Origin: Billgrantia campisalis | GTDB lineage: Bacteria; Pseudomonadota; Gammaproteobacteria; Pseudomonadales; Halomonadaceae | Length of the DNA stretch: 64,000 bases | Assembly (NCBI RefSeq): GCF_022341425.1 | Contig: NZ_JABFUC010000003.1 | Span: forward strand, 124,001 to 188,000 | Reading direction: 5' to 3' | Part shown: positions 46,125 through 55,322 of the stretch, one piece after another | How the letters are laid out: each line of letters starts with the position of its first letter | How positions within the stretch are numbered: position 1 is the first letter of the stretch | The notes under the pieces: generated by a model | What the model was told of the DNA's origin: nothing | The model's input: only the letters and a program-made list of their open reading frames with translations | The model's database searches: none | Program-made: the position numbers and the translations under genes

Positions 46125-46949
46125 ATGCCTGAAGGCCCTGAAATTCGCCGTGCCGCCGATCGGGTTCATGAGCAGCTGGCCGGCCGTCGCCTGGAGCACG
46201 TCTGGTTCGCCTTCCCCGAACTGGCGCCCGAGGCCGACTCCCTGGTGGGGCGGCGAGTCTCAGCGGTGGACAGCTGGGGCAAGGCGCTGCTGACCCGCTT
46301 CGATGATGGGCGCGTGCTCTACTCCCACAACCAGCTCTACGGTGTCTGGAAGCTCCACGACGCCGAGCGCGAGCCCGATACCGAGCGCTCGCTGCGGGTC
46401 CGGCTGATGGCCGAGGGCAGGGCGGCCAGCCTCTACAGCGCCTCGGACGTGTCGCTGTGGGAGGAGGGCAGCCTGGGTAGGCACCCTTTCCTGGCCCGGC
46501 TGGGCCCCGATCTGCTCACCCACGGCGTGACGGTGGAGCAGGCCGCCGCGCGCCTTCAGTCGGCGCCGTTTCGCCGCCGCGGCCTGGGCGGACTGCTGCT
46601 CGATCAGCGGCTGTTCGCCGGTGTCGGCAACTACTTGCGTTCGGAGATCCTCTACTTTGCCGGGCTGTCCCACAAGGTTCGCCCCGAGGCGCTGTCGCAG
46701 CCGGAACTGGTGCGGCTGGCGCGAGCGGTGCTGGAGGTGACCCATCAGGCCTACACGCAGGCGGGGGTGACCAATCGCGACGACTGGGCGAAGGCCGAGC
46801 GGTCGCGCGGGGCCGGTTTTCGGCGCTGGCGCTTTGCCGTCTTCGAGCGCGATGGCCTGCCGTGCCACGCCTGTGGGGCCGCCATCGAGCGGCTGATGGT
46901 CGCCTCGCGTCGCCTGTATCGCTGTCCCGCCTGCCAGCCCGATCCGTAG
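46125..46949 (+). CDS. nei: Endonuclease VIII (Nei)
   Basis: 274 residues, DNA glycosylase/AP lyase removing oxidised pyrimidines. N-terminal MPEGPEIRRAAD with catalytic P2/E3, the YSHNQLYGVWK and LLLDQRLFAGVGNYLRSEIL signatures, and the zinc finger CHACGAAIE...YRCPACQ at the C-terminus. The match to E. coli Nei is clear by eye, including WFAFPEL, so it is not MutM. AAGGAGAG lies before the ATG. Confidence 0.95.
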   Translation: MPEGPEIRRAADRVHEQLAGRRLEHVWFAFPELAPEADSLVGRRVSAVDSWGKALLTRFDDGRVLYSHNQLYGVWKLHDAEREPDTERSLRVRLMAEGRAASLYSASDVSLWEEGSLGRHPFLARLGPDLLTHGVTVEQAAARLQSAPFRRRGLGGLLLDQRLFAGVGNYLRSEILYFAGLSHKVRPEALSQPELVRLARAVLEVTHQAYTQAGVTNRDDWAKAERSRGAGFRRWRFAVFERDGLPCHACGAAIERLMVASRRLYRCPACQPDP

Positions 46950-47156
46950 TCGCCGGGTCACGGCGAGCTCCGCGAGAATCGTGAGGCGAAATTTATACCG
47001 TTATCTTGTCTTGTGGCCAGCGGGTTCTACGACCTTGGCGGCAATCCGCTGCCGGCAAGGAGTTGTTAGGGTATAATCCGCCCCCGTTCGAGCCCGCCGC
47101 TTCGCGCCGCGAATCCAGAAGCGGGCATGCCGACCATGCCGAGGAGTGCCTTGCCC
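46950..47156 (+). promoter_or_regulatory. fumarase upstream region
   Basis: Contains a consensus -10 box TATAAT at 47072-47077 (85 bases before the fumarase ATG) without a good -35, and a 17-base sequence TTTATACCGTTATCTTG (46992-47008) repeated exactly at 57305-57321. GAGGAG (47141-47146) lies ten bases before the ATG. Confidence 0.5.
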
Positions 47157-48662
47157 ATGACCGTGATCCGCCAGGACGATCTGATCGACAGCGTCGCCGA
47201 TGCGCTGCAGTACATCTCCTACTACCATCCCAAGGACTTCATCGACGCCATGGCGGCGGCCTATGAACGCGAGGAGAACCCCGCGGCCAAGGACGCCATC
47301 GCCCAGATCCTGATCAATTCGCGGATGTGCGCCCTAGGCCATCGCCCGATCTGTCAGGACACCGGCATCGTCACGGTGTTCGTGCATGTGGGCATGAACG
47401 TGCGCTGGGACGCCGAGATGAGCCTCGACGACATGATCAACGAAGGGGTGCGCCGCGCCTACCAGCTGCCCGACAACGTGCTGCGTGCCTCGGTGCTGGC
47501 CGACCCGGACGGCGCCCGCAAGAATACCGGCGACAACACCCCGGCGATCATCCACCACAAGATCGTGCCCGGCGACAGCGTCGAGGTGCACGTGGCGGCC
47601 AAGGGCGGCGGCAGCGAGGCCAAGTCCAAGTTCGCCATGCTCAATCCCTCCGACAACGTTGTCGATTGGGTGATGGAACAGCTGCCCAAGATGGGCGCCG
47701 GCTGGTGCCCACCCGGCATGCTGGGCATCGGCATCGGCGGCACTGCCGAGAAGGCCATGGAGATCGCCAAGGAGGCGCTGCTCGATCCCATCGACATCCA
47801 GGAGCTGCAGGCCCGCGGCCCCTCCAACCGCGCCGAAGAGCTGCGCCTGGAGCTGTTCGACAAGGTGAACAAGAGCGGCATTGGCGCCCAGGGCCTGGGT
47901 GGCCTGACAACGGTGCTCGATATCAAGGTCAAGGACTACCCGACCCACGCCGCCAACAAGCCGGTGGCGATCATCCCCAACTGCGCCGCCACCCGCCACG
48001 CCCACTTCACCCTGGATGGCTCCGGCCCCGCCGCGCTGCCGGCCCCGAAACTCGAGGACTGGCCTGAGATCACCCGCGAGGCGGGGGACAACGTCAAGCG
48101 CGTCGACCTCGACAGCGTGACGCCGGAAGAAGTGCAGACCTGGCAGCCCGGCGACACCCTGCTGCTCAACGGCAAGCTGCTCACCGGCCGCGACGCCGCC
48201 CACAAGCGGATGGTGGACATGATCGCCAAGGGCGAGCCGCTGCCCGTCGACATGAAGGGGCGCTTCATCTACTACGTGGGTCCGGTGGACCCGGTGGGCG
48301 ACGAGGTGGTCGGCCCGGCCGGTCCCACCACCGCCACCCGCATGGACAAGTTCACCCGTACCATGCTGGAAGAGACCGGCCTGCTGGGCATGGTCGGCAA
48401 GGCCGAGCGCGGCCCGGCCGCCATCGAGGCGATCCGCGACAACAAGGCCGTCTACCTGATGGCGGTGGGCGGTTCCGCCTACCTGGTCGCCCAGGCGATC
48501 AAGAAGTCGCGGGTGGTGGGCTTCGAGGACCTGGGCATGGAGGCCATCTACGAGTTCGAGGTGGAGGACATGCCGGTCACCGTGGCGGTGGACAGCCAGG
48601 GTACCTCGGTGCATCAGACCGGCCCGGCCAAGTGGAAGGAGATCATCGCCGAGCGCGCCTGA
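47157..48662 (+). CDS. fumA: Fumarate hydratase, class I (4Fe-4S)
   Basis: 501 residues, oxygen-sensitive fumarase of the TCA cycle. Cys expected to ligate the cluster are in PICQDTGI (C66), AGWCPPGMLGIG and IIPNCAATRHAHF. Both the alpha (N-terminal) and beta (VTPEEVQTW..., GPTTATRMDKFT) regions are fused in one chain, as in FumA/FumB. ATG 47157 was chosen for its ribosome binding site and family N-terminus; an upstream in-frame ATG at 47127 is unlikely. Confidence 0.94.
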   Translation: MTVIRQDDLIDSVADALQYISYYHPKDFIDAMAAAYEREENPAAKDAIAQILINSRMCALGHRPICQDTGIVTVFVHVGMNVRWDAEMSLDDMINEGVRRAYQLPDNVLRASVLADPDGARKNTGDNTPAIIHHKIVPGDSVEVHVAAKGGGSEAKSKFAMLNPSDNVVDWVMEQLPKMGAGWCPPGMLGIGIGGTAEKAMEIAKEALLDPIDIQELQARGPSNRAEELRLELFDKVNKSGIGAQGLGGLTTVLDIKVKDYPTHAANKPVAIIPNCAATRHAHFTLDGSGPAALPAPKLEDWPEITREAGDNVKRVDLDSVTPEEVQTWQPGDTLLLNGKLLTGRDAAHKRMVDMIAKGEPLPVDMKGRFIYYVGPVDPVGDEVVGPAGPTTATRMDKFTRTMLEETGLLGMVGKAERGPAAIEAIRDNKAVYLMAVGGSAYLVAQAIKKSRVVGFEDLGMEAIYEFEVEDMPVTVAVDSQGTSVHQTGPAKWKEIIAERA

Positions 48663-48701
48663 TCGCGTCTATCGCTTCTGGCGGTGACGCTCGAGGCTGA
48701 T

Positions 48702-48796
48702 CCGGCGACAGCTCTACGAGGGGGCGCTGTGAACCCCTCCTGGGGCGCTACCGATGCCATCCCTGGCATCGGACCCCCTCTTTGAGCTGTCTCCGG
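48702..48796 (+). repeat. Structured palindromic element, copy B3
   Basis: Outer stem CCGG/CCGG and GACAGCTC/GAGCTGTC, then GAGGGGG/CCCCCTC after a three-base internal loop; conserved block GCGCTGTGAACCCCTCC; inner hairpin CCGATGCCA-TCCC-TGGCATCGG (48751-48772, 9 bp). Lies 39 bases after the fumarase stop. Confidence 0.85.
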
Positions 48797-48834
48797 CGCC
48801 TCTCGCTATAAGCCGTTGTGGCCATGCGACCTCT

Positions 48835-48858
48835 CGGCCCCGCCATCTGGCGGGGCCG
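48835..48858 (+). terminator. Hairpin terminator before cardiolipin synthase
   Basis: Perfect 10-bp stem CGGCCCCGCC / GGCGGGGCCG with loop ATCT, downstream of element B3. Followed by a TATGAT (48872-48877) that could be the -10 box of the next gene. Confidence 0.6.
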
Positions 48859-48906
48859 CAGCCGTTTGGGGTATGATGTAGAACGCTGTTTTTTCAGGGA
48901 GAGAGC

Positions 48907-50325
48907 ATGACCTCCTGGCTGTTCGGCCTGGTAATTCCCCTGGTTCATCTGCTGGGGTTCGTGTCGGCGGGATTGGCGCTGATGTCGAGCCGTACCTCCC
49001 AGGGCGCCGTGGCCTGGATCATCTCCCTGGTGACCTTGCCCTACCTGGCGGTGCCGGCCTACTGGATCTTCGGGCGGCCGCGCTTCTACGGCTACGTCTC
49101 CGCCCGCGGTGAGCGCGATACCGTGCTGCGCCGGGTCCTGGCGCGCTACCGGGTACTGATCGAACCCTACCTGGCGGATGCCCGCGACCCGGATATCCGC
49201 GCCGTGGAGCAACTGGCCATGATGCCGCTGACCAGCGGCAACCGGGCCGAGCTGCTGATCGACGGCCGGGCGACCTTCGACAGTATCTTCGCCGGCATCG
49301 ACGCCGCCGAGGACTACGTGCTGGTGCAGTTCTTCATCGTGCGCAACGATGCCCTGGGCATGCGGCTCAAGGAGCATCTGCAGGCCGCCGCCGAGCGCGG
49401 CGTGCGGGTCTATTTCCTGTTCGATGAGGTGGGCAGTCGCAAGCTGCCCGAAGGCTACCTGCGTGAACTGACCGATGTCGGTATCGAAGTCACCGCCTTC
49501 CGCTCATCCCGCGGCTTCAAGCATCGCTTTCAGCTCAACTTTCGTAACCACCGCAAGGTGCTGGTGGTGGACGGGCGCGAGGGCTGGCTGGGCGGGTTCA
49601 ACGTCGGGGTCGAGTACCTCGGTCAGCACCCCCGTCACGGTCCTTGGCGGGACACTCACTTGAAGCTTACCGGCCCCAGCGTGCTGGGGCTCCAGGAGGC
49701 GTTCTGGGAGGACTGGCACTGGGCGACGGGCGAGGTGATCTGGCTGTGCTGGGAGCCCCAGACCACCTGCGTGGAATGCCAGAACGTGGTGATCGTGCCC
49801 TCCGGCCCGGCGGATCGTCAGGAGACCGCCAGCCTGCTGGTACAGCACGCCATTCATAGCGCCCACGAGCGGCTGTGGGTGACCAGCCCCTATTTCGTGC
49901 CGGATCAGGGCGTACAGGATGCGCTGCGGCTAGCCGCCATGCGCGGCGTCGACGTGCGCATCATGATTCCCGAGCACCCGGATCACCTGCTGGTGTATCT
50001 GTCGGCCTTCTCGTTCCTGCCCGACATGGTGCGGGCCGGGGTCAAGGTGTATCGCTACCAGCCCGGCTTCTTGCACCAGAAGGTGATACTGATCGACGAC
50101 AGTGCAGCCAGCGTCGGCACCGTGAACCTGGACAATCGCTCCTTCAGGCTCAACTTCGAGATCACCGCCTTCATTCCGGACCGGCGCTTCGCCGCCGAGG
50201 TACGGCTGATGCTCGAGCGCGACTTCGCCGCCTGCCGGCGAATCGGCTATGACGAACTGCAGAATCGACCGCTGTGGCGCAAGCTGATCTCCCGGGCGGC
50301 CTACCTGACCTCGCCGATCCAGTAG
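48907..50325 (+). CDS. cls: Cardiolipin synthase
   Basis: 472 residues, phospholipase D superfamily enzyme condensing phosphatidylglycerol in the inner membrane. Two N-terminal membrane helices (about 3-25 and 37-55), first HKD motif in NHRKVLVVDG, second in HQKVILIDDSAASVGTVNLDNRS. Both His/Lys/Asp sets are intact. GGGAGAGAGC lies before the ATG. Cardiolipin content is salt-responsive in halophiles, but no regulatory site was identified. Confidence 0.94.
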   Translation: MTSWLFGLVIPLVHLLGFVSAGLALMSSRTSQGAVAWIISLVTLPYLAVPAYWIFGRPRFYGYVSARGERDTVLRRVLARYRVLIEPYLADARDPDIRAVEQLAMMPLTSGNRAELLIDGRATFDSIFAGIDAAEDYVLVQFFIVRNDALGMRLKEHLQAAAERGVRVYFLFDEVGSRKLPEGYLRELTDVGIEVTAFRSSRGFKHRFQLNFRNHRKVLVVDGREGWLGGFNVGVEYLGQHPRHGPWRDTHLKLTGPSVLGLQEAFWEDWHWATGEVIWLCWEPQTTCVECQNVVIVPSGPADRQETASLLVQHAIHSAHERLWVTSPYFVPDQGVQDALRLAAMRGVDVRIMIPEHPDHLLVYLSAFSFLPDMVRAGVKVYRYQPGFLHQKVILIDDSAASVGTVNLDNRSFRLNFEITAFIPDRRFAAEVRLMLERDFAACRRIGYDELQNRPLWRKLISRAAYLTSPIQ

Positions 50326-50437
50326 CCGCTTGGGTTCGACTCGTCGCTGGGGTACATTAGGGCCTGCCAAATCGGCCGTTTCGCAGCGCGGAGCCGCCTG
50401 CGCCACCTAGAATCAACGCCTGTCATCGGGAGCCGCG

Positions 50438-51355
50438 GTGAACCTCGAGACCAAATGGCTGGAAGACTTCGTTGCCCTGTCCAATACACGCAGCTTTTCG
50501 GCCTCCGCCCGCCAGCGGCATGTCACCCAGCCGGCCTTCAGTCGCCGCATCCGCTCGCTGGAGCAGGCGGTAGGGGTGACCCTGGTGGATCGTTCCACCA
50601 CGCCGATCAATCTGACCCCGGAAGGGCAGCTGTTCCTGATCACCGCGCGCAACCTGGTGGAACAGCTCAACGAATGCCTGGGTCATCTACGCGGCGTTTC
50701 CATGGCCCGCGAAGCTCTCGATATCGTCGCTGCCCACTCCCTGGCGCTGAGCTTCTATCCCCAGTGGATCTCGCGACTCCAGGAAGGGCTGGGGGAGCTG
50801 CCGACCCGCCTGGTGGCGATGAACGTCGGCGAGGCGATCCATGTGCTGCGCGAGGGCAACTGCGACCTGATGCTCGCCTACCATGACCAGCACGCGACCA
50901 TGCAGCTCGACGCCGAGGTGTTTCCCTCCTTCTCCATCGGCCAGGTCAAGATGCTGCCGGTGAGCCTGGCGGACGACGCGGGGCGGCCCCGCTTCAGCCT
51001 CGACAGCCAGGAGCCGATTCCCTACCTCGCCTATACCCAGGGCGCCTTCCTGGGGCGCAGCGTGCGCATGGTGCTCAAGAACGACCCGCTGCGGCTGCAG
51101 CTGCGCACCGTCTACGAGACCGCCATGGCCGAGGGGCTCAAGGGCATGGTGCTGCAGGGGGTGGGGCTGGCCTGGATTCCCGACTTCTGCATTCGCGAGG
51201 ATCTCAACAGCGGCCGGCTGGTGCGGGCCGGCAGCGAGAAGTGGGACGTGCCGCTGGAGATTCGCCTCTATCGCTGTTCGCTGGTCCACAAGCCGGGCGT
51301 GGAGAAACTGTGGCGGCAGATGCAGAAACTTCCCCGCGACTTCCTCCAAGCTTAG
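50438..51355 (+). CDS. LysR-family regulator, HypT-like
   Basis: 305 residues. HTH region NLETKWLEDFVALSNTRSFS and VTQPAFSRRIRSLEQAVGV closely resembles E. coli HypT (YjiE), the hypochlorite-responsive LysR regulator, and the C-terminal GVGLAWIPDFCIREDLNSGRL also matches. Whether it responds to HOCl depends on Met residues that were not mapped. GTG start with GGGAG upstream; TACATT near 50354 may be its -10 box. Confidence 0.8.
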   Translation: MNLETKWLEDFVALSNTRSFSASARQRHVTQPAFSRRIRSLEQAVGVTLVDRSTTPINLTPEGQLFLITARNLVEQLNECLGHLRGVSMAREALDIVAAHSLALSFYPQWISRLQEGLGELPTRLVAMNVGEAIHVLREGNCDLMLAYHDQHATMQLDAEVFPSFSIGQVKMLPVSLADDAGRPRFSLDSQEPIPYLAYTQGAFLGRSVRMVLKNDPLRLQLRTVYETAMAEGLKGMVLQGVGLAWIPDFCIREDLNSGRLVRAGSEKWDVPLEIRLYRCSLVHKPGVEKLWRQMQKLPRDFLQA

Positions 51356-51496
51356 AAAAGCACTCCACGAATGGCTGCGCCGCCCAATCACTGCGTTACG
51401 CGGTGCTCGGAGGCGTCACATATACCCCATATGCTCCACCTCCTGCGCTCCGGGCGCCTTGTGCTTGGGCCGCTCGCCGATCCGTGAAGCACTTTT
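51356..51496. repeat. Long intergenic palindrome (element C)
   Basis: Imperfect inverted repeat of 141 bases filling the gap between the HypT-like gene and the convergent NadM-Nudix gene. Left arm begins AAAAGCACTCCACG, right arm reads AAAAGTGCTTCACG on the other strand; CATAT/ATATG flank the centre near 51420-51433. It overlaps the last bases of the minus-strand gene. REP-like, no transposase nearby. Confidence 0.65.
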
Positions 51497-52571
51497 AGGC
51501 CCCGCCGAAATCCGCTGGCAGGCCAAGAAAGTTCTGGATGATGAAGAAGTGGTCCTCGAACAGGCTTTCGGGCTCCAGCTCTGCCAGGGGGACCCAGCGG
51601 GCGTGGTCGCCGCCCTTGACCGGCTTGAGCCGGGGCAGCTGCTGTTCGGGGCGCAGCGCAAAATAGAAGGCCTCGGCCAGGGTGCGGCCGCGCCAGCTGC
51701 GATGCGGTTCGTCGAACAGCCGTTGGCCGCGCAACGACCCCTTCAGCACCGGCTCCGGCACCTTGAGGCGCACTCGCTCGCGCAGCTCGCGCAGGCAGGC
51801 GTCGAGCAGCCGCTCATGGGGGTTGATGAAGCCTCCGGGAAGCGCCAGCAGGCCCTTGCCGGGGGCCGACGTGCGCCGCACCAGCAGCACATGACCCGAC
51901 TGGACGACCACCGCATTGACGGTCACGAAGATGGGCGGGTAGGGCGCCTGGGCCCACGCCTGGCGGTACTGCTCGAGCAGTTGCTGCTCCTCCAGCAGCT
52001 GGCGGTGGGCCTCCCCTTCGATGAACTGACGTAGGGCGCTGCAGACGCCGGGCGGCAGGTCGTGGGTGGCACCGGTGCTCAGGTAATCGGCGGCCGATGA
52101 GGCCGAGCGAAACAGCCGCTCGCGAATCTGGCTGGCGGAAATCCCTTCGACCAGCGGGACGCTCGTCGACTCCCACTGTGGGAACAGCGACAGATAGTAG
52201 CTCGACTGACCGCGGCTGGCGCCGATCAGGCCGATGCGCGGCAGTCGGGCATGGTGGTGGCCGGCAATGTCGCGCACCTTGCGCTGCACGTCGCGTACCC
52301 AGACGTCGTCGTTGTAGAGGGCATCGAGCAACGGCACGATCGCCAGGCGCGCATTGTCCTCCTCGTCGAAGCAGCCGCGCAGCATCGCCTGGCGTTCATC
52401 GAAGCGCCAGGGGTTGCGCAGGGAGCGTGCCTGCCAGGCGGAGCCGACCAGCACGATGACCTGCCGGGCATGGCGCAACGCCTCGTTGATGACCGCCAGG
52501 TGCCCGAGGTGGGGTGGCTGAAAACGGCCGATGAAGACCAGACAGTCGAAATCGGGCGTAGGAGGGGGCAT
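51495..52571 (-). CDS. Bifunctional NMN adenylyltransferase / Nudix hydrolase
   Basis: 358 residues. N-terminal NadM-type nucleotidyltransferase: FIGRFQPPHLGH (14-25) and ISASQIRERL make NAD from NMN and ATP. C-terminal Nudix domain: GGFINPHERLLDACLRELRE, where the second half of the Nudix box deviates (RERV instead of EEXG), as in ADP-ribose-type or altered Nudix proteins. The fusion is known from Synechocystis-type NadM. ATG 52571 has AAGGA seven bases upstream. Confidence 0.9.
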   Translation of the reverse strand: MPPPTPDFDCLVFIGRFQPPHLGHLAVINEALRHARQVIVLVGSAWQARSLRNPWRFDERQAMLRGCFDEEDNARLAIVPLLDALYNDDVWVRDVQRKVRDIAGHHHARLPRIGLIGASRGQSSYYLSLFPQWESTSVPLVEGISASQIRERLFRSASSAADYLSTGATHDLPPGVCSALRQFIEGEAHRQLLEEQQLLEQYRQAWAQAPYPPIFVTVNAVVVQSGHVLLVRRTSAPGKGLLALPGGFINPHERLLDACLRELRERVRLKVPEPVLKGSLRGQRLFDEPHRSWRGRTLAEAFYFALRPEQQLPRLKPVKGGDHARWVPLAELEPESLFEDHFFIIQNFLGLPADFGGA

Positions 52572-52865
52572 CGGCGGATCCTTCGCTGGCGGCTCGGGGC
52601 GCCCATTATGGGCGGGGCCCTGCGGCGCTGCAATCCAGAAGCCAGTTGAACTTAACGCTGACCTACGTTGACATCCGGGCTTCCGGCCAATGTCATCGAT
52701 CTGATTCATTATCAGCGGACTTTTCGCCTTATCGGATCGATAAACCTGTCTCGCAATCCGGCTTTCTCGCGACGAACGGTCAGATCCGACAGACTCCCAG
52801 GGGGCAGCATGTCATGTCGGAATCGCATATGCTGAGGCAGGACGCTCAAGGAACAGGGAGGTGAG
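52572..52865 (+). promoter_or_regulatory. Region between NadM-Nudix and YihY genes
   Basis: 294 bases. A sigma-70-like promoter toward YihY: TTGACA (52668-52673), 17-base spacer, TGTCAT (52691-52696). Inverted repeat TTATCG-gat-CGATAA at 52730-52744 downstream of it could be an operator. AGGGAGG before the GTG start. Confidence 0.5.
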
Positions 52866-53771
52866 GTGAGAGCGAGCGGATGGCAGTTCTGGTGGCAGGT
52901 CACGCATAGCGCCGTGAAAGTGTGGTTGGAGCGTAACGCCTTCAGCTACGCCGGCTCACTGGCGTTCTATACGCTATTCTCGCTGGCCCCCACCATCATC
53001 ATCGCGGTGACGGTGATCGGCGTGGTGCTGGGTGAAGATGCGGCCCAGGGACAGATCGTCGCCCAGCTGCAGGGCACCCTGGGTACCGAGGCGGCGCACG
53101 CCATCGAGCAGACCGTGGCCGCTTCGCGGATCGAGGAGAGCGGCCTGCTGCCGACGCTGCTCGGCGTCGGTGCGCTGTTGGTGGGGGCCACCACGGTCTT
53201 CGCCCAGATGCAGTTCTCGCTCAATACCCTCTGGGGGGTGACCGCCAAGCCCAGCACCAACAGCCTGCTGGTATTTCTCAAGAACCGGCTGCTCTCCCTG
53301 GCGGTGGTGTTGGCGATCGGCTTCATTCTGCTGGTGTCGCTGGTGCTCGGGGTGATGGTGCGCGCCATGCTGCGCGCCGGGGATAACCTGGTGCCCTTCA
53401 TCGGCCTGCTGGGCACCGGCGCCGAGTTCCTGATCTCCCTGCTCATGGTGACGCTGCTGTTCGCCACCATCTTCAAGGTGCTGCCCGACGTGGTGTTGAG
53501 TTGGAGAGATGTCCTGGTGGGGGCCGTGGTAACGGCGCTGCTGTTCTCCGTGGGGCGCAGCGTGATCGCCGCCTATCTGGCCTACACGGCCACGGCGTCG
53601 GCCTACGGGGCCGCCGGCTCGGTAGTGATGGTGCTGCTGTGGGTCTACTACAGCTCGCTGATCCTGCTGTTCGGCGCCGCCTTCACCCGTAGTCACCTGC
53701 TGGCCCGGGGGCGAAAGATCGTGCCTCGCAGCACCGCGGTGGTCGTCCGGCGCGAACTGCTGGACAAATGA
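52866..53771 (+). CDS. YihY/BrkB family inner membrane protein
   Basis: 301 residues with six predicted membrane helices. Family signatures: SYAGSLAFYTLFSLAPTIIIA near the N-terminus, LLGVGALLVGATTVFAQMQ, and AAGSVVMVLLWVYYSSLILLFGAAFTR at the C-terminus. Function unproven; earlier labelled ribonuclease BN or virulence factor BrkB. GTG start five bases after AGGGAGG. Confidence 0.88.
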   Translation: MRASGWQFWWQVTHSAVKVWLERNAFSYAGSLAFYTLFSLAPTIIIAVTVIGVVLGEDAAQGQIVAQLQGTLGTEAAHAIEQTVAASRIEESGLLPTLLGVGALLVGATTVFAQMQFSLNTLWGVTAKPSTNSLLVFLKNRLLSLAVVLAIGFILLVSLVLGVMVRAMLRAGDNLVPFIGLLGTGAEFLISLLMVTLLFATIFKVLPDVVLSWRDVLVGAVVTALLFSVGRSVIAAYLAYTATASAYGAAGSVVMVLLWVYYSSLILLFGAAFTRSHLLARGRKIVPRSTAVVVRRELLDK

Positions 53772-53773
53772 GG

Positions 53774-53801
53774 GCTTCGGGCGGCTGGCGCCGCCCGAAG
53801 C
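53774..53801. terminator. Bidirectional terminator between YihY and leucine dehydrogenase genes
   Basis: Perfect 12-bp stem GCTTCGGGCGGC / GCCGCCCGAAGC with a four-base loop, beginning three bases after the YihY stop, between convergent genes. Confidence 0.75.
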
Positions 53802-53814
53802 GTCGGCCGCTGGA

Positions 53815-54855
53815 TCAGCCGTCGAGGCGTTCGCGTGCCAACTGGTCGGCGATCACCGCGGGGCTGGTCTGCTCGGCGATGGCGCGCACGAAGATCTCGT
53901 CCAGGGTGTCAGCGATACGCTCCACATGGGCCATCACGGCGTCGCGCGCGTAGTCGCCGCGGCGCTGCCACTCCACCTCGATGACCCCTCCCGCGTTGGC
54001 GACATAGTCCGGGGCATAAAGGATGCCGCGGGCATGCAGCTGCTCGGCGACGGCGGGGGTGGCCAGCTGGTTGTTGGCCGCCCCGCAGACCACGCTGGCC
54101 TTCAGCCGGTCGACGACGGCGGGGGTGAGGACCGCGCCCATGGCGCAGGGGGCAAAGACGTCAACGTCGGCATCGAAGATCGCCTCCGGCGCGCAGGTCT
54201 CGGCGCCGAGCTCCTCGGCCAGCGCCCCGAGGGCATCACGGTTGATGTCGGTCAGCACCAGCTGGGCGCCGGCGGCATGCAGCTGGCGGGCCAGGTATTC
54301 GCCGACGTGACCGACCCCCTGCACGGCGACCCGGAGGCCCTGCAGGTGCTCGCGCTTCAGGCCGTGGCGGACGGCGCTGTTCAGGGCGCAGAAGACGCCG
54401 TGGGCGGTATAGGGAGAGGGGTCCCCGGACTCGCCGGGACGACGCCCCAGGCCGCTGACGTGGTCGGTGGCTTCGTGGATGATGCGCATGTCCGCTTCGC
54501 TGGTGCCGGAATCCTCGGCGGTGATATAGCGCCCCCCCAGGGAGTCGACCAGGCGGCCCATGGCGCGCAGCAGCTCGGGGGTCTTGTCGCGGCGCGGGTC
54601 GGCGATGATCACCGCCTTGCCGCCGCCCAGCGGCAGGTCGGCCAGGGCCGACTTGTAGGTCATGCCGCGGGAGAGCCGCAGCACGTCGGTGAGGGCGTCG
54701 GCTTCGCTGGCGTAGGGGAATATGCGCAGGCCGCCCAGCGAGGGGCCGCGTCGGGTATCGTGAATGGCGATGATGGCGCGCAGGCCGCTCGCTTCGTCGC
54801 TGCCGAAGACGATCTGCTGATGGTGATCGAATTCGGGGTGGTCAAAGACCGGCAT
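53815..54855 (-). CDS. Leucine (Glu/Leu/Phe/Val) dehydrogenase
   Basis: 346 residues, NAD-dependent oxidative deaminase of branched-chain amino acids. Catalytic Lys80 in LPLGGGKAVI matches the position in Bacillus LeuDH; Lys68 in GMTYKSA; Rossmann motif VQGVGHVGEYLA; PDYVANAGGVIEV near the C-terminus. Substrate (Leu, Val or Phe) cannot be decided by eye. GGGAG precedes the ATG. Monocistronic, between two hairpins or gaps. Confidence 0.88.
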   Translation of the reverse strand: MPVFDHPEFDHHQQIVFGSDEASGLRAIIAIHDTRRGPSLGGLRIFPYASEADALTDVLRLSRGMTYKSALADLPLGGGKAVIIADPRRDKTPELLRAMGRLVDSLGGRYITAEDSGTSEADMRIIHEATDHVSGLGRRPGESGDPSPYTAHGVFCALNSAVRHGLKREHLQGLRVAVQGVGHVGEYLARQLHAAGAQLVLTDINRDALGALAEELGAETCAPEAIFDADVDVFAPCAMGAVLTPAVVDRLKASVVCGAANNQLATPAVAEQLHARGILYAPDYVANAGGVIEVEWQRRGDYARDAVMAHVERIADTLDEIFVRAIAEQTSPAVIADQLARERLDG

Positions 54856-55037
54856 GACGTGTCTCCCTTGTGAGGACGCTTGTTGTTGTGCCCGATCAGG
54901 GCGTTGGTGGGCGGCCGTTGCTTGTGGCGGTGGCGCGCCCTAGTGTTCAGGTTAGAGCATTCCGCACGTCGCGGGAACCCTGGGCGAGGCGGCACGCAGA
55001 AACCGAACCGGGATGGATGACCAGTGGAGGAAGTGCA

Positions 55038-55310
55038 ATGAGCAAACGCTGCGTGAAGGCATTGGTGGCGGGCAAGGTGCAGGGCGTCTGGTATCGCCGG
55101 GCGGTACAGGAGCAGGCCCTACAGCGCGGTGTCACCGGGCATGCCAAGAATCTGCCCGACGGCAGCGTGGAGGTGCTGCTGTGCGGCGAGGGTGAGGCGG
55201 TCAATCAGGTGGCGGCCTGGCTCTGGCAGGGGCCGCCCAATGCCCGGGTCACCCATGTGGAGCTCGAGTCGATCGAGCCTCGGGACCCGGACAACTTCTT
55301 GACGCTGTAG
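55038..55310 (+). CDS. acyP: Acylphosphatase
   Basis: 90 residues; hydrolyses acyl phosphates such as carbamoyl- and acetyl-phosphate. Phosphate loop VQGVWYRRAV with Arg20, and Asn38 in AKNLPDGSVEV, are both present. GGAGG precedes ATG 55038; the longer frame to 54870 has no support. Its terminator hairpin overlaps the end of the convergent nucleoside hydrolase gene. Confidence 0.93.
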   Translation: MSKRCVKALVAGKVQGVWYRRAVQEQALQRGVTGHAKNLPDGSVEVLLCGEGEAVNQVAAWLWQGPPNARVTHVELESIEPRDPDNFLTL

Positions 55311-55322
55311 CATGCCGTAGGC

